Assembly (NCBI GenBank): GCA_021414085.1
Contig: JAIOPC010000014.1
Span: forward strand, 806,001 to 870,000
Direction: 5' to 3'
Length of the DNA stretch: 64,000 nt
Origin: Actinomycetes bacterium
GTDB taxonomy: Bacteria > Actinomycetota > Acidimicrobiia > Acidimicrobiales > Ilumatobacteraceae
Shown here one piece after another: positions 7,690-16,211 of this stretch (position 1 is its first letter; the number at the start of each line of letters is the position of its first letter). The translations under genes were made by a program, and so were the position numbers. The notes beneath the pieces were generated by a model. It did not search any database. It was not told where the DNA came from and saw only the letters and a program-made list of their open reading frames with translations.

Positions 7690-9087
7690 TCACAACATCG
7701 GGAACTTCGCCTTGTCCGGCAGGCCGGACCGGCTGGTGATCGACTCGCCCATCTGTTGTGCATCCGCCCACAGCTTGGCTTCATCGATCGTCGTGCAGTG
7801 GCCGTCTTCGACCACAACCTTGCCGTCGACGAGCACTGTGTGCACACCGCGACCGTCGGCCGACCACACCAACTGGTTGATCACGTTCAGCAACGGTCGC
7901 CATTCGGGGCGATCCGTGTCGTGCAGCACAATGTCGGCTTTGCGGCCGGGCATCAGTGCGCCGATCTCGTCATCGAGCAACATCGTGTGCGCGCCTCCCA
8001 GCGTGGCCATCTCGTAGGCCTTTTCGGCGGGAAACATTTGCGGATCGATGCGTGCATCCTTGAACAATCCAGCGACCAGGTACGTGGCGCGCATCAAGTC
8101 GCTGTAGTTGGACGCGTTGTTGCCGTCGGTGCCGATCGACACGTTGATGCCGCGCTGCACCATCTCAGGGAACTTGCCCACCTGCGTAATCCCGTAGCTG
8201 ACCTTCAACGCTGTTGTCGGACAATGCGCAACGCTTGCGCCGGACTGCGCGAGCAACTCGATCTCGGCGTCATCCACGCGCACAGCGTGCGTGATCGCAA
8301 CGTTGCGGTCGAGCACACCGATTTCGGCGAGGTGCACCATCGGGCGTTGGCCGAACTCAGCAATGAAGCCGTCGGGATCGAGCATCGCCGGCGACATGTG
8401 GAACGACAAGCCAACGCCGTGCTCGTCGGCTAGCGCCTTCGCCGCCTTCCAGAGAGGATCGCTGGCAGTCGTATGCCCGACCAAGATGCTCCAGGCCGCG
8501 ATTCGTCCATCGGCGTGCGACTTGTGTGCTGACAGCTGGTGTTCGAGGTGCGCGATGGCGGCATCGGTTGATTGGCGGTACACCGAAGGTTCCGGTGGAA
8601 GGTCCCACACCCAGCGACCAACACGACCCCGAATGCCGACCTCAACCAAACCATCGATCACTTCATCGAGGAAGCGGATAGTGCCAGCTTCCAGGAAACA
8701 GGTCGTACCGGAACGCAACATTTCCACCGCAGCGAGTTGACCAGAGGTTCGTTCCTCAACCGCGTCGAACAATGAGTACAGCGGACACAGCCACTCGAAG
8801 ACGTTCTCGACGAATGGGGTGTCGTCGGGAACATAACCACGAGTGAGCGGTTCGCCGGTGATGTGGATGTGTGTATTCACCATGCCCGGCGTGACGACGA
8901 ATCGATCGCCACCGATCGTGCGCGCGGCTTTGTAGCGCGCACGCAGGTCGCTGGACTTGCCGACGTCGATGATCGTGCTGCCACGCACCGCCACGGCACC
9001 GTTGCGAATAATGTCGCGGTCGGCGTTCATCGTCACGACCTGGCATCCATGAATCAACATGTCGACAGCTTCTTGTTGCTCGTTCAC
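7690..9087 (-). CDS. Amidohydrolase (cytosine/guanine deaminase-like, TrzN/AtzA group)
   Basis: 465 aa. The metal and catalytic residues of the amidohydrolase superfamily are present: H73-I-H75 (VNTHIHITGEP), His230 (GLSFHMSP), His267 (AITHAVRVDD) and Asp321 (GTDGNNASNYSD). The one-metal arrangement resembles guanine deaminase, methylthioadenosine/S-adenosylhomocysteine deaminase and triazine hydrolases, which remove an amino or other leaving group from an aromatic N-heterocycle. It is the last gene of a three-gene operon, overlapping the methyltransferase by 4 nt, and is a paralogue of the gene at 10159-11532. Confidence 0.88.
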   Translation of the reverse strand: MNEQQEAVDMLIHGCQVVTMNADRDIIRNGAVAVRGSTIIDVGKSSDLRARYKAARTIGGDRFVVTPGMVNTHIHITGEPLTRGYVPDDTPFVENVFEWLCPLYSLFDAVEERTSGQLAAVEMLRSGTTCFLEAGTIRFLDEVIDGLVEVGIRGRVGRWVWDLPPEPSVYRQSTDAAIAHLEHQLSAHKSHADGRIAAWSILVGHTTASDPLWKAAKALADEHGVGLSFHMSPAMLDPDGFIAEFGQRPMVHLAEIGVLDRNVAITHAVRVDDAEIELLAQSGASVAHCPTTALKVSYGITQVGKFPEMVQRGINVSIGTDGNNASNYSDLMRATYLVAGLFKDARIDPQMFPAEKAYEMATLGGAHTMLLDDEIGALMPGRKADIVLHDTDRPEWRPLLNVINQLVWSADGRGVHTVLVDGKVVVEDGHCTTIDEAKLWADAQQMGESITSRSGLPDKAKFPML

Positions 9088-10169
9088 TCGAAAGTCCTTT
9101 CCGGTCGCGATGCGACGTAGACGTAGTTAAAGCCGATCGGCTCTATCAACCGGATCGCCTGGAAGCCTGACTCGCGCAACCAGCCACATACCTGTTCGTT
9201 CGTCAACATGCCGCCGCGCAGGGTGTTGGCCAGCATGGTGAGACCCATCTGCACGCCGAACGGATTGTGCTTTCGCTCGTGACCGGCGAAGTAGTCGGCG
9301 AGCAGCAGTTGCCCGCCGGGCTTGAGGGCATTGAAGGCCCGTGCGACGAGCGATCGGGAGCGCTCGTCGCCTTCAGTGCGACATATGTGACCGAGGGCCA
9401 CCACGTCGTATGTCGCCGGCTCGAGGGCGATTGAGTGAAAGTCGCCCGCCCGGAATTCGACCCGATCGCTGAGACCGCGATCGGCGACCGTGTGCATCGC
9501 AAGCTCGATGACGCCCGGCCAATCGTTCACCACGGCCGTGCTGTTGGCCGACTGTTCCAGAACTGCGAGCGCCCAGGGCGCGCGACCCGCGCCGAGATCG
9601 AGCACTCGCAACTCCGGCTGCCGCGCCCAACCCAACCGCAGCCCAAGCCGCGAAGCGGCGCGAAACTGCGTGGGAAACGTCGCCTGCACGAGCGGTCTGT
9701 AAAACGCTGCCGGATCGTCGTCGATTGGTTCGGCCACCCGACCGGTGCGCACCGTCTCGGCCAGCCGTTCCCAGTTTGCTAGTGGACCTGGTGCGACGCG
9801 CACCAGCGCAGCCATCGACGCGGCACCATTGGTGCAGAGATAGCGCTCGGCTGTTTCGGTGAGTTCGTAGACATCGGCGATTTGATCCAAGAATCCGAAC
9901 GTCACCAACGTGTCGCACACGTGCTGCAGGTGCGGTGCCGACGCCGACAACTGATCTGCCAGCGGACCGATCGTGGTCGGGCCCAGCGACTCGATTGCGT
10001 CGAATACGCCCAGCTCGATCGCGGCGGAAAGCACCCAGTACGAACTGACACCTTGGATGATCGCCCACACTGGCCCCGACGGAGGTGGTTTGTAGTCGCG
10101 CCACGGTCGCCCGGTGTGGGCCATCGTGTGGCTCTTCTTCATTTCCGGGAAGGGCGAGTCAGTGGGCAT
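9084..10169 (-). CDS. SAM-dependent O-methyltransferase (class I, plant-OMT-like dimerisation domain)
   Basis: 361 aa. The N-terminal helical part (about 30-110) resembles the dimerisation winged helix of small-molecule O-methyltransferases. The Rossmann domain has motif I VLDLGAGRAPWAL (about 191-203), an acidic segment VVNDWPG, and RAGDFHS. The late motif LKPGGQLLLADYF is typical. It probably methylates a hydroxyl or ring nitrogen on a small molecule. It overlaps both flanking amidohydrolase genes (11 nt at its start, 4 nt at its end), which is an unusual sandwich for catabolism. Confidence 0.85.
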   Translation of the reverse strand: MPTDSPFPEMKKSHTMAHTGRPWRDYKPPPSGPVWAIIQGVSSYWVLSAAIELGVFDAIESLGPTTIGPLADQLSASAPHLQHVCDTLVTFGFLDQIADVYELTETAERYLCTNGAASMAALVRVAPGPLANWERLAETVRTGRVAEPIDDDPAAFYRPLVQATFPTQFRAASRLGLRLGWARQPELRVLDLGAGRAPWALAVLEQSANSTAVVNDWPGVIELAMHTVADRGLSDRVEFRAGDFHSIALEPATYDVVALGHICRTEGDERSRSLVARAFNALKPGGQLLLADYFAGHERKHNPFGVQMGLTMLANTLRGGMLTNEQVCGWLRESGFQAIRLIEPIGFNYVYVASRPERTFE

Positions 10170-11532
10170 CGATCTGCGGCCACACGTGGGGAACGACGAT
10201 GCCCGCCCTGTCGAGCAATGCTTCCTGCATCGTCCCGGCTTCCTTCCACAGCGCCTCCGCGTCGACGTTCACGCAGCGCCCATCGCGCACGACTTCTTTG
10301 CCGGCGACGAACACATCGCGAACGGAGCGACCATCGGTTCCCCACACCAGCTGCAATCCGACGTCGCCGCGTGGCGACCACCCCCAACCGCTCGCGCGAT
10401 GCACTACGACGTCGGCCTGCTTGCCGACCTCTAGCGAGCCGATGCGGTCGGCCATGCCGATCGCTTCAGCGCCGGCGATGGTCGCGAGCTCGAACGCGTC
10501 GTGCGCACCGAAGCGCGTCGGGTCGATCCGCGTATCTCGCGCGATCCCTGCCGCCGCTGCTGCCGCGCGCAGGATGTCGGCCACGTCGCCAGCGTTCGAT
10601 GCGTCGCACCCGAGAGCGACGCGCCCACCGCGCTCCACGATCTCGGCGTGACGTCCGGCGCGGGTGACTCCTTGACCGAGCCGCAGGTATGCCCAGGGGC
10701 AGTAGGCGATCGCCGTGCGCGACGCCAGCACCAAATCCACCTCGGCGTCGTCGAACCAGACGCCATGTGCAAGCAAGAGGTGCGGTCCGAGAATTCCGAG
10801 GTGATCGAGATGTACAACGGGGCGGCGGCCTGTGCGCGCCAGATATGCGTCGGGGTCTGAGGAAGTCGGTGACAAGTGCATTGTCATGTTCGTGCCCGCG
10901 GCTTTGGCGAGATCGGAAGCGCCGACCAGTAACTCGTCGGAGGCAAGGTTGTGCCCGACGAGCGTGACCCAACCTTCCACCAGCCCGCCGCGCGGATACT
11001 TTTCGACCACGGCACGTTGCCGTGCCAGTACCTCGTCGACGGTGCCGACGAACGGTCCCGCCTCGATGTCCCATCCCCACGTGCCGATCGTTCCGCGAAT
11101 GCCGACCGCCTGCATGCCTTTGACCACTTGGTCGGGGTGCGCAACCGTGCCCGCCTCCACAACTGTGGTCACGCCGTTCTGGACCGACTCGATGGCGCAG
11201 AGCAAGGCCGTCATCTCGTCGTCCTCGGGCGTGTGCGCGCCGTGCAGCGGCACCGACCAACCGAAGATCGAGACGCCAGGCGCGAGCAAATCGGGAATGC
11301 AGCTGCGCACCAGTGGGTCGCCGGTCAGGTGTTGGTGGGCGTTGATCATGCCCGGCGTAACGACGCAGCCCGTCGCGTCGACAATCGTCGCGTTCGGGTG
11401 CGCTGCCAGCAACGAACTGGTTGAGCCAACGGCTGCAATCGTCGACCCCTCGATCAGCAGCGAGCCGCCGCGCAGAACCTCGCGCGCGGGGTTCATAGTC
11501 ACGACGTCGCCGTGAGCGATGATCAGTTCCAT
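10159..11532 (-). CDS. Amidohydrolase (guanine/MTA deaminase-like), first gene of operon
   Basis: 457 aa from ATG at 11532; upstream in-frame codons lack the family beginning MELIIAHGDVVTMNP. Metal and catalytic residues are H66-Q-H68 (NAHQHLTGDP), His219 (TMHLSPTSSD), His256 (LAHGVWFDDAE) and Asp310 (GCDASNAGD). It shares the VVTMNxxR opening, TPGMxNxHxHxTG box and C-terminal layout with the gene at 7690-9087, so the two are paralogues that have probably diverged in substrate. The 3' end overlaps the methyltransferase start by 11 nt. Promoter DNA is the 29-nt gap to the divergent VOC gene. Confidence 0.88.
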   Translation of the reverse strand: MELIIAHGDVVTMNPAREVLRGGSLLIEGSTIAAVGSTSSLLAAHPNATIVDATGCVVTPGMINAHQHLTGDPLVRSCIPDLLAPGVSIFGWSVPLHGAHTPEDDEMTALLCAIESVQNGVTTVVEAGTVAHPDQVVKGMQAVGIRGTIGTWGWDIEAGPFVGTVDEVLARQRAVVEKYPRGGLVEGWVTLVGHNLASDELLVGASDLAKAAGTNMTMHLSPTSSDPDAYLARTGRRPVVHLDHLGILGPHLLLAHGVWFDDAEVDLVLASRTAIAYCPWAYLRLGQGVTRAGRHAEIVERGGRVALGCDASNAGDVADILRAAAAAAGIARDTRIDPTRFGAHDAFELATIAGAEAIGMADRIGSLEVGKQADVVVHRASGWGWSPRGDVGLQLVWGTDGRSVRDVFVAGKEVVRDGRCVNVDAEALWKEAGTMQEALLDRAGIVVPHVWPQIDAH

Positions 11533-11561
11533 GTGGTCTCGATTCGGAATACTGTCGTGAC

Positions 11562-11951
11562 GTGACAGAACGCGTGAACCCAGTGATCTTCGTCGACTTT
11601 CCAACGACCGACCCGGAGGCGATGTCGAACTTTTACGCCACGCTGTTCGGCTGGACGTTCAATCGTCGGCCCGCCGGTGAGTTCCATGAGGTGCTCCCCG
11701 GCGTGAAACCAAACCTGGGCATTCATCGCGCTGAATCGACGATGAGTGGTCCGGTGCCGCGCGTGTACGTGATGGTCGACGATCCGCCTGCGTACTTGGC
11801 GAATGCTGTGGCGATGGGTGCAACTGTGTTGTGGGAAGAAAAGGAATGGCCCGAGTTCGGTGCCCGCTACGCCGCATTCCGCGACCCGTGGGGTGCGGAG
11901 ATTTGCTTGTGGCGCGACAAGGGCACCTATCAGCCCGGAAGTAAATCCTGA
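11562..11951 (+). CDS. VOC-family protein
   Basis: 129 aa from GTG at 11562. It opens VNPVIFVDFPTTDPEAMSNF and closes AFRDPWGAEICLWRD, closely parallel to the VOC protein at 4822 (IFVDFP, AFEDPWGTTVVLW), so the two are diverged paralogues; this one lacks the extra mid-segment and is about 37 residues shorter. It is divergent from the amidohydrolase operon with only 29 nt between starts, and convergent with the HD gene. Function unknown. Confidence 0.82.
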   Translation: MTERVNPVIFVDFPTTDPEAMSNFYATLFGWTFNRRPAGEFHEVLPGVKPNLGIHRAESTMSGPVPRVYVMVDDPPAYLANAVAMGATVLWEEKEWPEFGARYAAFRDPWGAEICLWRDKGTYQPGSKS

Positions 11952-11955
11952 CGCT

Positions 11956-12534
11956 CTAGTTGCCACGGCGAGGCTTGCGGCTGAAGACCTCGCGCACCAT
12001 CGGCTCGAAGTGTGCGAGCGGCAGCGTGTCGTAGTCGGGGTCAAACGCAGTCTGATCCCACTCGTCGGCAAACTGTGCGGCAAGCGCGAACGCCGGGTTG
12101 TCCTTGTGCTTGCTGCGCATCATCGGGTCAAGGCCCATGCGCGCGTAGTAGTGCTTTCCTTGAAAGTCTTGGTGCACTTTCACCACCCAATACGCCTCGG
12201 GCGACACCCACGGCCGAATCATCTCGGCAGCGATTGCTGGGTGATTGGCATTGCTGAGCGTCTTACCGATGTCGTGGCACAGCGAAGCGACGATCATGTC
12301 GAGGTCGGCTCCGCCGCGTTCGGCACGAGTCGCTGTCTGCAGGCTGTGTTGCAGTTGGTCGATGACGAAACCCTGCGTTAGCGATTCCATCGAGCGCAGG
12401 ATTGCCAGGATGCGATCGGGCACGTGTGCGAGGTCTTCATCAAGGTGACCTTCGACGTAGGTCATGTACTCGTCGCTGAACTCGGCCATGCTTGCGCCGA
12501 CCGGTCCCTCGAAGTCGACTTCCGTGGTTCCCAT
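11956..12534 (-). CDS. HD-domain phosphohydrolase-like protein
   Basis: 192 aa. The HD signature is visible: a His in the QLQHSLQTATRAERGG helix (about residue 62), then HD in ASLCHDIGKTLSN (about 87-88), with the downstream metal ligand Asp in QFADEWDQ. Proteins of this size resemble gamma-butyrobetaine/inositol-oxygenase-like or small nucleotidase HD proteins that accompany catabolic genes. It begins 18 nt after the enolase-superfamily stop, so it is probably co-transcribed from the operator at 13734. A diiron oxygenase role, as in PhnZ and MIOX, is possible but only inferred. Confidence 0.8.
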   Translation of the reverse strand: MGTTEVDFEGPVGASMAEFSDEYMTYVEGHLDEDLAHVPDRILAILRSMESLTQGFVIDQLQHSLQTATRAERGGADLDMIVASLCHDIGKTLSNANHPAIAAEMIRPWVSPEAYWVVKVHQDFQGKHYYARMGLDPMMRSKHKDNPAFALAAQFADEWDQTAFDPDYDTLPLAHFEPMVREVFSRKPRRGN

Positions 12535-12552
12535 TTGCGTGGTCCTTTCGCT

Positions 12553-13662
12553 TTAGCGGTCGCCGACGAATCGGTCGGGAAGACCGCCGACGGTGCCGGC
12601 GACGCGAGCGCCGGGCGGTTGGTAGGGATGGGCTGAGATGGCGGCCTCGTCCAGGACGACACCGAGGCCTGGTGCCGATGGTACGGCGAGTGTTCCATCG
12701 ATGATGTTGTCCGGCCCGAAGTTGCAGTCGTCGCCGAAGGTCTCCCAGGCAGAGGTCAGGCTCGGTGGGTACTCGATCAGCCGAACCGCCGGAACGGTGG
12801 CCGCAAGGTGCAGGTTGGCCGCGAGCGAAATCGGACCGGAGCACACATGCGGAACGACTCGCACGCCAAACGGTGCCGCCGCTTGCGCCATGCGCCGCGC
12901 CTCAGCGAGCCCACCGCACGTGGAGGCGTCGGGCTGCAGCACGTGCAGTTGGTCTCTGCGCATCGCGTCGATCGCGTCGTCGGCGCCGAACAGATGCTCG
13001 CCGTAAGCGATTGGTACTGGCGAGTGGCGCACCAATGCCTCGATGCCGGAACGGTTGCCTTGCGGCAACGGTTCCTCAAACCATTGCACACCGAGTGTGT
13101 GCAGGGCATCGGCCACCAGTCGAGCAGTTGGCAATGTGAAGATCTCGCTGCCATCGATCATCAGTTGCACTCGCGAGCCGAGCAACGATCGCACTTCGGT
13201 GAGTGTTTCTAAATCGGCTTCCCATTCCGGGCCGACGCGCAACTTGACTTTGTTGACGCCGCGCTCCAGCAATGGTGCGAGCAGTTCGACGTGCTGCTTC
13301 GCGGACAATTCCTCCAGGAAGACGGTCGACGCGTACACCTCGACTCGGTCGCGAACGGAACCGATGAGGGATGAGACCGATCGGTTTGCAACCTTGCCCG
13401 CAATATCCCACAGTGCCAATTCCACGGCGCTACGCGCGTGCACCGCAACCCATTGGTCGCCAAGTCGACGCCGCGTGAAGAGTCGCATTCGATCCGCGAG
13501 AGGCTCGATGGCAGCTACCGACTGACCAATCAGCAGGGGAGCGAACACATCATCGACGATCGTTTTTGCGACCGACGCATACGAGCAACCGTAGCTATCG
13601 CACGCTTCGCCGTAGCCGGCAACGCCTGTGTCGGTGTCGATTCGCACAAAGAAGAACGACAT
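12553..13662 (-). CDS. Enolase-superfamily enzyme, mandelate racemase/muconate cycloisomerase group
   Basis: 369 aa from ATG at 13662. Active-site elements: the Lys-x-Lys base pair in NKVKLRVG, metal ligands in LMIDGSE, WFEEPLP and YGEHLF, and an Asp/His dyad in QPDASTCGG and VPHVCSG. This points to the mandelate racemase subgroup, which includes acid-sugar dehydratases. The frame is open upstream and reads ITALPATLGTGRDTM before the annotated ATG, which looks like the first strand of the fold, but no ATG/GTG/TTG is available there; the true start may be non-canonical or the domain slightly short. A GntR operator (13734-13744) precedes it. Confidence 0.88.
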   Translation of the reverse strand: MSFFFVRIDTDTGVAGYGEACDSYGCSYASVAKTIVDDVFAPLLIGQSVAAIEPLADRMRLFTRRRLGDQWVAVHARSAVELALWDIAGKVANRSVSSLIGSVRDRVEVYASTVFLEELSAKQHVELLAPLLERGVNKVKLRVGPEWEADLETLTEVRSLLGSRVQLMIDGSEIFTLPTARLVADALHTLGVQWFEEPLPQGNRSGIEALVRHSPVPIAYGEHLFGADDAIDAMRRDQLHVLQPDASTCGGLAEARRMAQAAAPFGVRVVPHVCSGPISLAANLHLAATVPAVRLIEYPPSLTSAWETFGDDCNFGPDNIIDGTLAVPSAPGLGVVLDEAAISAHPYQPPGARVAGTVGGLPDRFVGDR

Positions 13663-13724
13663 CGTGTCGCGTCCGGTTCCGAGTGTGGCCGGAAGCGCCG
13701 TGATGGCGGTGACGATAGGAACGT

Positions 13725-13747
13725 TTGGACTGATGGTCTGACCATAG
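13725..13747. promoter_or_regulatory. Operator copy 3 for the FCD GntR regulator
   Basis: The 23 bases at 13725-13747 are identical to 3701-3723, with core palindrome TGGTCTGACCA at 13734-13744. It lies between the stop of the BMP lipoprotein gene and the start of the minus-strand enolase-superfamily/HD pair, as expected for a promoter operator. Exact conservation over 23 bp, 10 kb apart, indicates selection or recent duplication of a regulatory element. Confidence 0.85.
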
Positions 13748-13775
13748 CAGCGAGGAACGAACCGCTTCGTCGGCG

Positions 13776-14921
13776 TTAGGGGGCGACCTCATCGGCGAAT
13801 GCGTTCTCGGTGATCTTGGCGAACACAGCGTTGAGCTCACCGACCGCGATCCGTCTGTAAAGGGTCTCCATCGCCGCCTGCTGTTCGGGCGTCGGGTCGC
13901 AAATGAGCGCACCCGGCTCGGGGTTGATTCCGACATTGAGCCCTCGCGTCGTTCCCTCAAGAAAACTGCCGTTGATGATGCTGGGCAGCACGGAGCGCAG
14001 GTAGTCGCCGCCGTCGAAGCGAACGGCGATGTCGTACGCCAGCTCCGGATCATCGCAGGCCGACGACGAACCGGCACCCAACGCGATGACGCCTGCCTCG
14101 TTGGCGGCTTGCACGACTGCGCGATGGGCTCCGTCGAGGTAGGGGAAGACGGCGTGGGTTCGTTCATCGACAGCAGTGCGAAACGCGGCTGTCGCGTTCG
14201 ACGTGTGGTCGAAGTCGTAGTCCAGTTCGCCGGTCCGCACGAAGGTCATTCGGAACGTGCGATCAACCGCTTGCAGTCCTGCTTCAAATGCGTGCCACAT
14301 CTGCTTCTCGAAGCCGTGGTCACAACAGCCGATGACCGTCGACCGTCGACCTCCTGTTGCATCCAGCAGCAAGCCCGTTGCGTAACCGGCGGTGTAGCCG
14401 ATCTCGGCGCCGTTGTCGATCGTCTGCGCGAGGCCGGGATTCTCAGGGATGCCAGCACCGCAGTTGCAGTACCAGTAGATCGCCGGATGTTGTGCGATGA
14501 CATCGGTGAGTGGTGCCGCGATCGCCGCCGCGCTGATGATGATGACGTCGACTGCTTGGTTGGCAAGCTCGCCGACCAGCGACGCGGCGTCGTTGGGGGC
14601 GATGCTGTCGACAACGAGCGGCTCGCTAAAGCCACTTTCCGCTGAGAGTGCCTTGACCGCGTCGACCATCACCTGCGACCATCCGCCGCCGTCTGCCGGG
14701 CCAGTTGTTGCGACACCGAAGACGACCTGGCCATCGCCGTTGAAGTCGAGCGGACCAGCGTTTGGTGGGATCGTCGTCGTCGTAGTCGTGGCCACTGCCG
14801 CGACGACGCTGGAGGTCGTGGAGGTAGACGCAGTGGTGTCGGCGGACTCACGGGCGTCGCTACAGGCGAGCGGAGCCAGGATCGCAAGGGTGGCCGCGAC
14901 GGCCAGTGTGGTTCTTCCCAT
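13776..14921 (-). CDS. BMP-family (Med/PnrA-like) substrate-binding lipoprotein
   Basis: 381 aa from ATG at 14921. A lipoprotein signal peptide ends at LAPLAC (Cys20), followed by a long Thr/Ser linker (about 25-52) and then a periplasmic-binding-protein type I fold with the BMP pattern (VFGVATTGPADGGGWSQVM, QAVDVIIISAAA, EIGYTAGYATGLLLD). BMP proteins feed nucleoside-type ABC importers. No permease or ATPase gene adjoins it, so it either works with a transporter elsewhere or acts as a sensor. Nearby deaminase-like amidohydrolases make a purine-like ligand plausible, as inference only. Confidence 0.85.
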   Translation of the reverse strand: MGRTTLAVAATLAILAPLACSDARESADTTASTSTTSSVVAAVATTTTTTIPPNAGPLDFNGDGQVVFGVATTGPADGGGWSQVMVDAVKALSAESGFSEPLVVDSIAPNDAASLVGELANQAVDVIIISAAAIAAPLTDVIAQHPAIYWYCNCGAGIPENPGLAQTIDNGAEIGYTAGYATGLLLDATGGRRSTVIGCCDHGFEKQMWHAFEAGLQAVDRTFRMTFVRTGELDYDFDHTSNATAAFRTAVDERTHAVFPYLDGAHRAVVQAANEAGVIALGAGSSSACDDPELAYDIAVRFDGGDYLRSVLPSIINGSFLEGTTRGLNVGINPEPGALICDPTPEQQAAMETLYRRIAVGELNAVFAKITENAFADEVAP

Positions 14922-14960
14922 GATTGTCCTCTGTATTAAACCACGGGGCAGAATCGGACG

Positions 14961-16199
14961 ATGCGGGCGAACGTGGTGGTCGTAGGTGCCGGTGCCGCGG
15001 GATGTGTGATCGCAGCGCGTCTCAGCCAGCGATCCGATCGCACCGTCGTCTTGCTGGAAGCCGGTCCCGACGACGTGCGCCGCTGGCCGGACCTCACCGC
15101 CACCCGCACGTCGCAGCAAGCCCTCACGCAGTACGCACGCGGGTTCGGTGTCGGTGGGTCCGCCGCGTTGAACGGCATGGTGGCAAACGTGGGGGAGCAC
15201 GACGACTACGACGAGTGGGAGCGCGTGTACGGATGCGCCGGATGGAGCTGGCGCGACGTGCGGCCGTGGTTCCGCCGCGTCGCTTTGCCGCTGCGCCGGC
15301 CGCGACGGCGCGAACTGGGACCGTTGTCGGCAGCGGTGTTGGCGTCGGTGAGTGGCGCCGAGCGTGTCCGCCTCACCCAGGCTGCCGACGGTCGGCGGGC
15401 ATCGGTCGACGAGGTGTACCTCAAACCCGCACGAGAACGCAGCAACCTGCAAGTGCGACCGAACGCGCTCGTTGATCGAGTGCTGTTCGATGGGCGGCGG
15501 GCGGTGGGTGTGCTTCTAGCCGACGGCGAGACGATCGAGGCGGCGACGGTTGTCGTGTGTGCTGGCGCGTTGCATACGCCCGCGATCCTCCTGCGCAGCG
15601 GCGTCGATCGCGACGCCGTCGGCCACGGACTACACGACCATCCATCGCTCTCGGTTGCGATGCGGTCGAGCAACGCTGCTGAAGCGTCACTCGCCGTGTC
15701 GGTGGTTGTGTGGGCGACGCATGTAGCACGGCACGACATACAACTGATGCCTTTTGAGTCGTCGCAGGGCTCCTCGCTGATGGCCGCCGCCATGCGCGTG
15801 CATTCACGCGGACACGTGCGGCTTGCCGCTTCGGAGTCTGTAACTAACCCGCTCGTCGACTTCAACATGTTGTCCGACGAGCGCGATCTCGATCTCTTGC
15901 GCGCCGCTGCGCGCCAGGCCGCTGCTATCGCAACGTCAGCGGAGATTCCGCTGAGCGACGAGGCGCTGCGCGCCGCTGTTGGCGAGTACGTCCACGCGGC
16001 CGGCTCATGTCGGATGGGAGCCGCCACCGATTCGCTGGCCGTGGTCGATGAACGGTGCCGCGTCATCGCTTACCAGTCGCTCGTCGTCTGCGATGCGTCG
16101 GTGATGCCGAACCTGCCCCGCGCCAACCCGTGCTTGCCGACCGTGATGATCGCCGAGCGTGTATCGGCATGGATGGACGCTGAGCTGCGAGTCGGGTGA
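14961..16199 (+). CDS. GMC-family FAD-dependent oxidoreductase, short form
   Basis: 412 aa. The N-terminal FAD-binding motif VVVVGAGAAGCVIAARL (5-21) is followed by VLLEAGPDD. The second GMC signature region is represented by GALHTPAILLRSG. The catalytic pair lies in HAAGSCRMG and NPCLPTVMIAER. It is shorter than choline dehydrogenase or glucose oxidase (about 550 aa) and closer in size to MftG-like actinobacterial GMC enzymes. It oxidises an alcohol, substrate unknown. It sits 13 nt before the metallo-hydrolase gene and probably shares its transcript. Confidence 0.88.
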   Translation: MRANVVVVGAGAAGCVIAARLSQRSDRTVVLLEAGPDDVRRWPDLTATRTSQQALTQYARGFGVGGSAALNGMVANVGEHDDYDEWERVYGCAGWSWRDVRPWFRRVALPLRRPRRRELGPLSAAVLASVSGAERVRLTQAADGRRASVDEVYLKPARERSNLQVRPNALVDRVLFDGRRAVGVLLADGETIEAATVVVCAGALHTPAILLRSGVDRDAVGHGLHDHPSLSVAMRSSNAAEASLAVSVVVWATHVARHDIQLMPFESSQGSSLMAAAMRVHSRGHVRLAASESVTNPLVDFNMLSDERDLDLLRAAARQAAAIATSAEIPLSDEALRAAVGEYVHAAGSCRMGAATDSLAVVDERCRVIAYQSLVVCDASVMPNLPRANPCLPTVMIAERVSAWMDAELRVG

Positions 16200-16211
16200 T
16201 AGGAAAGCGCG

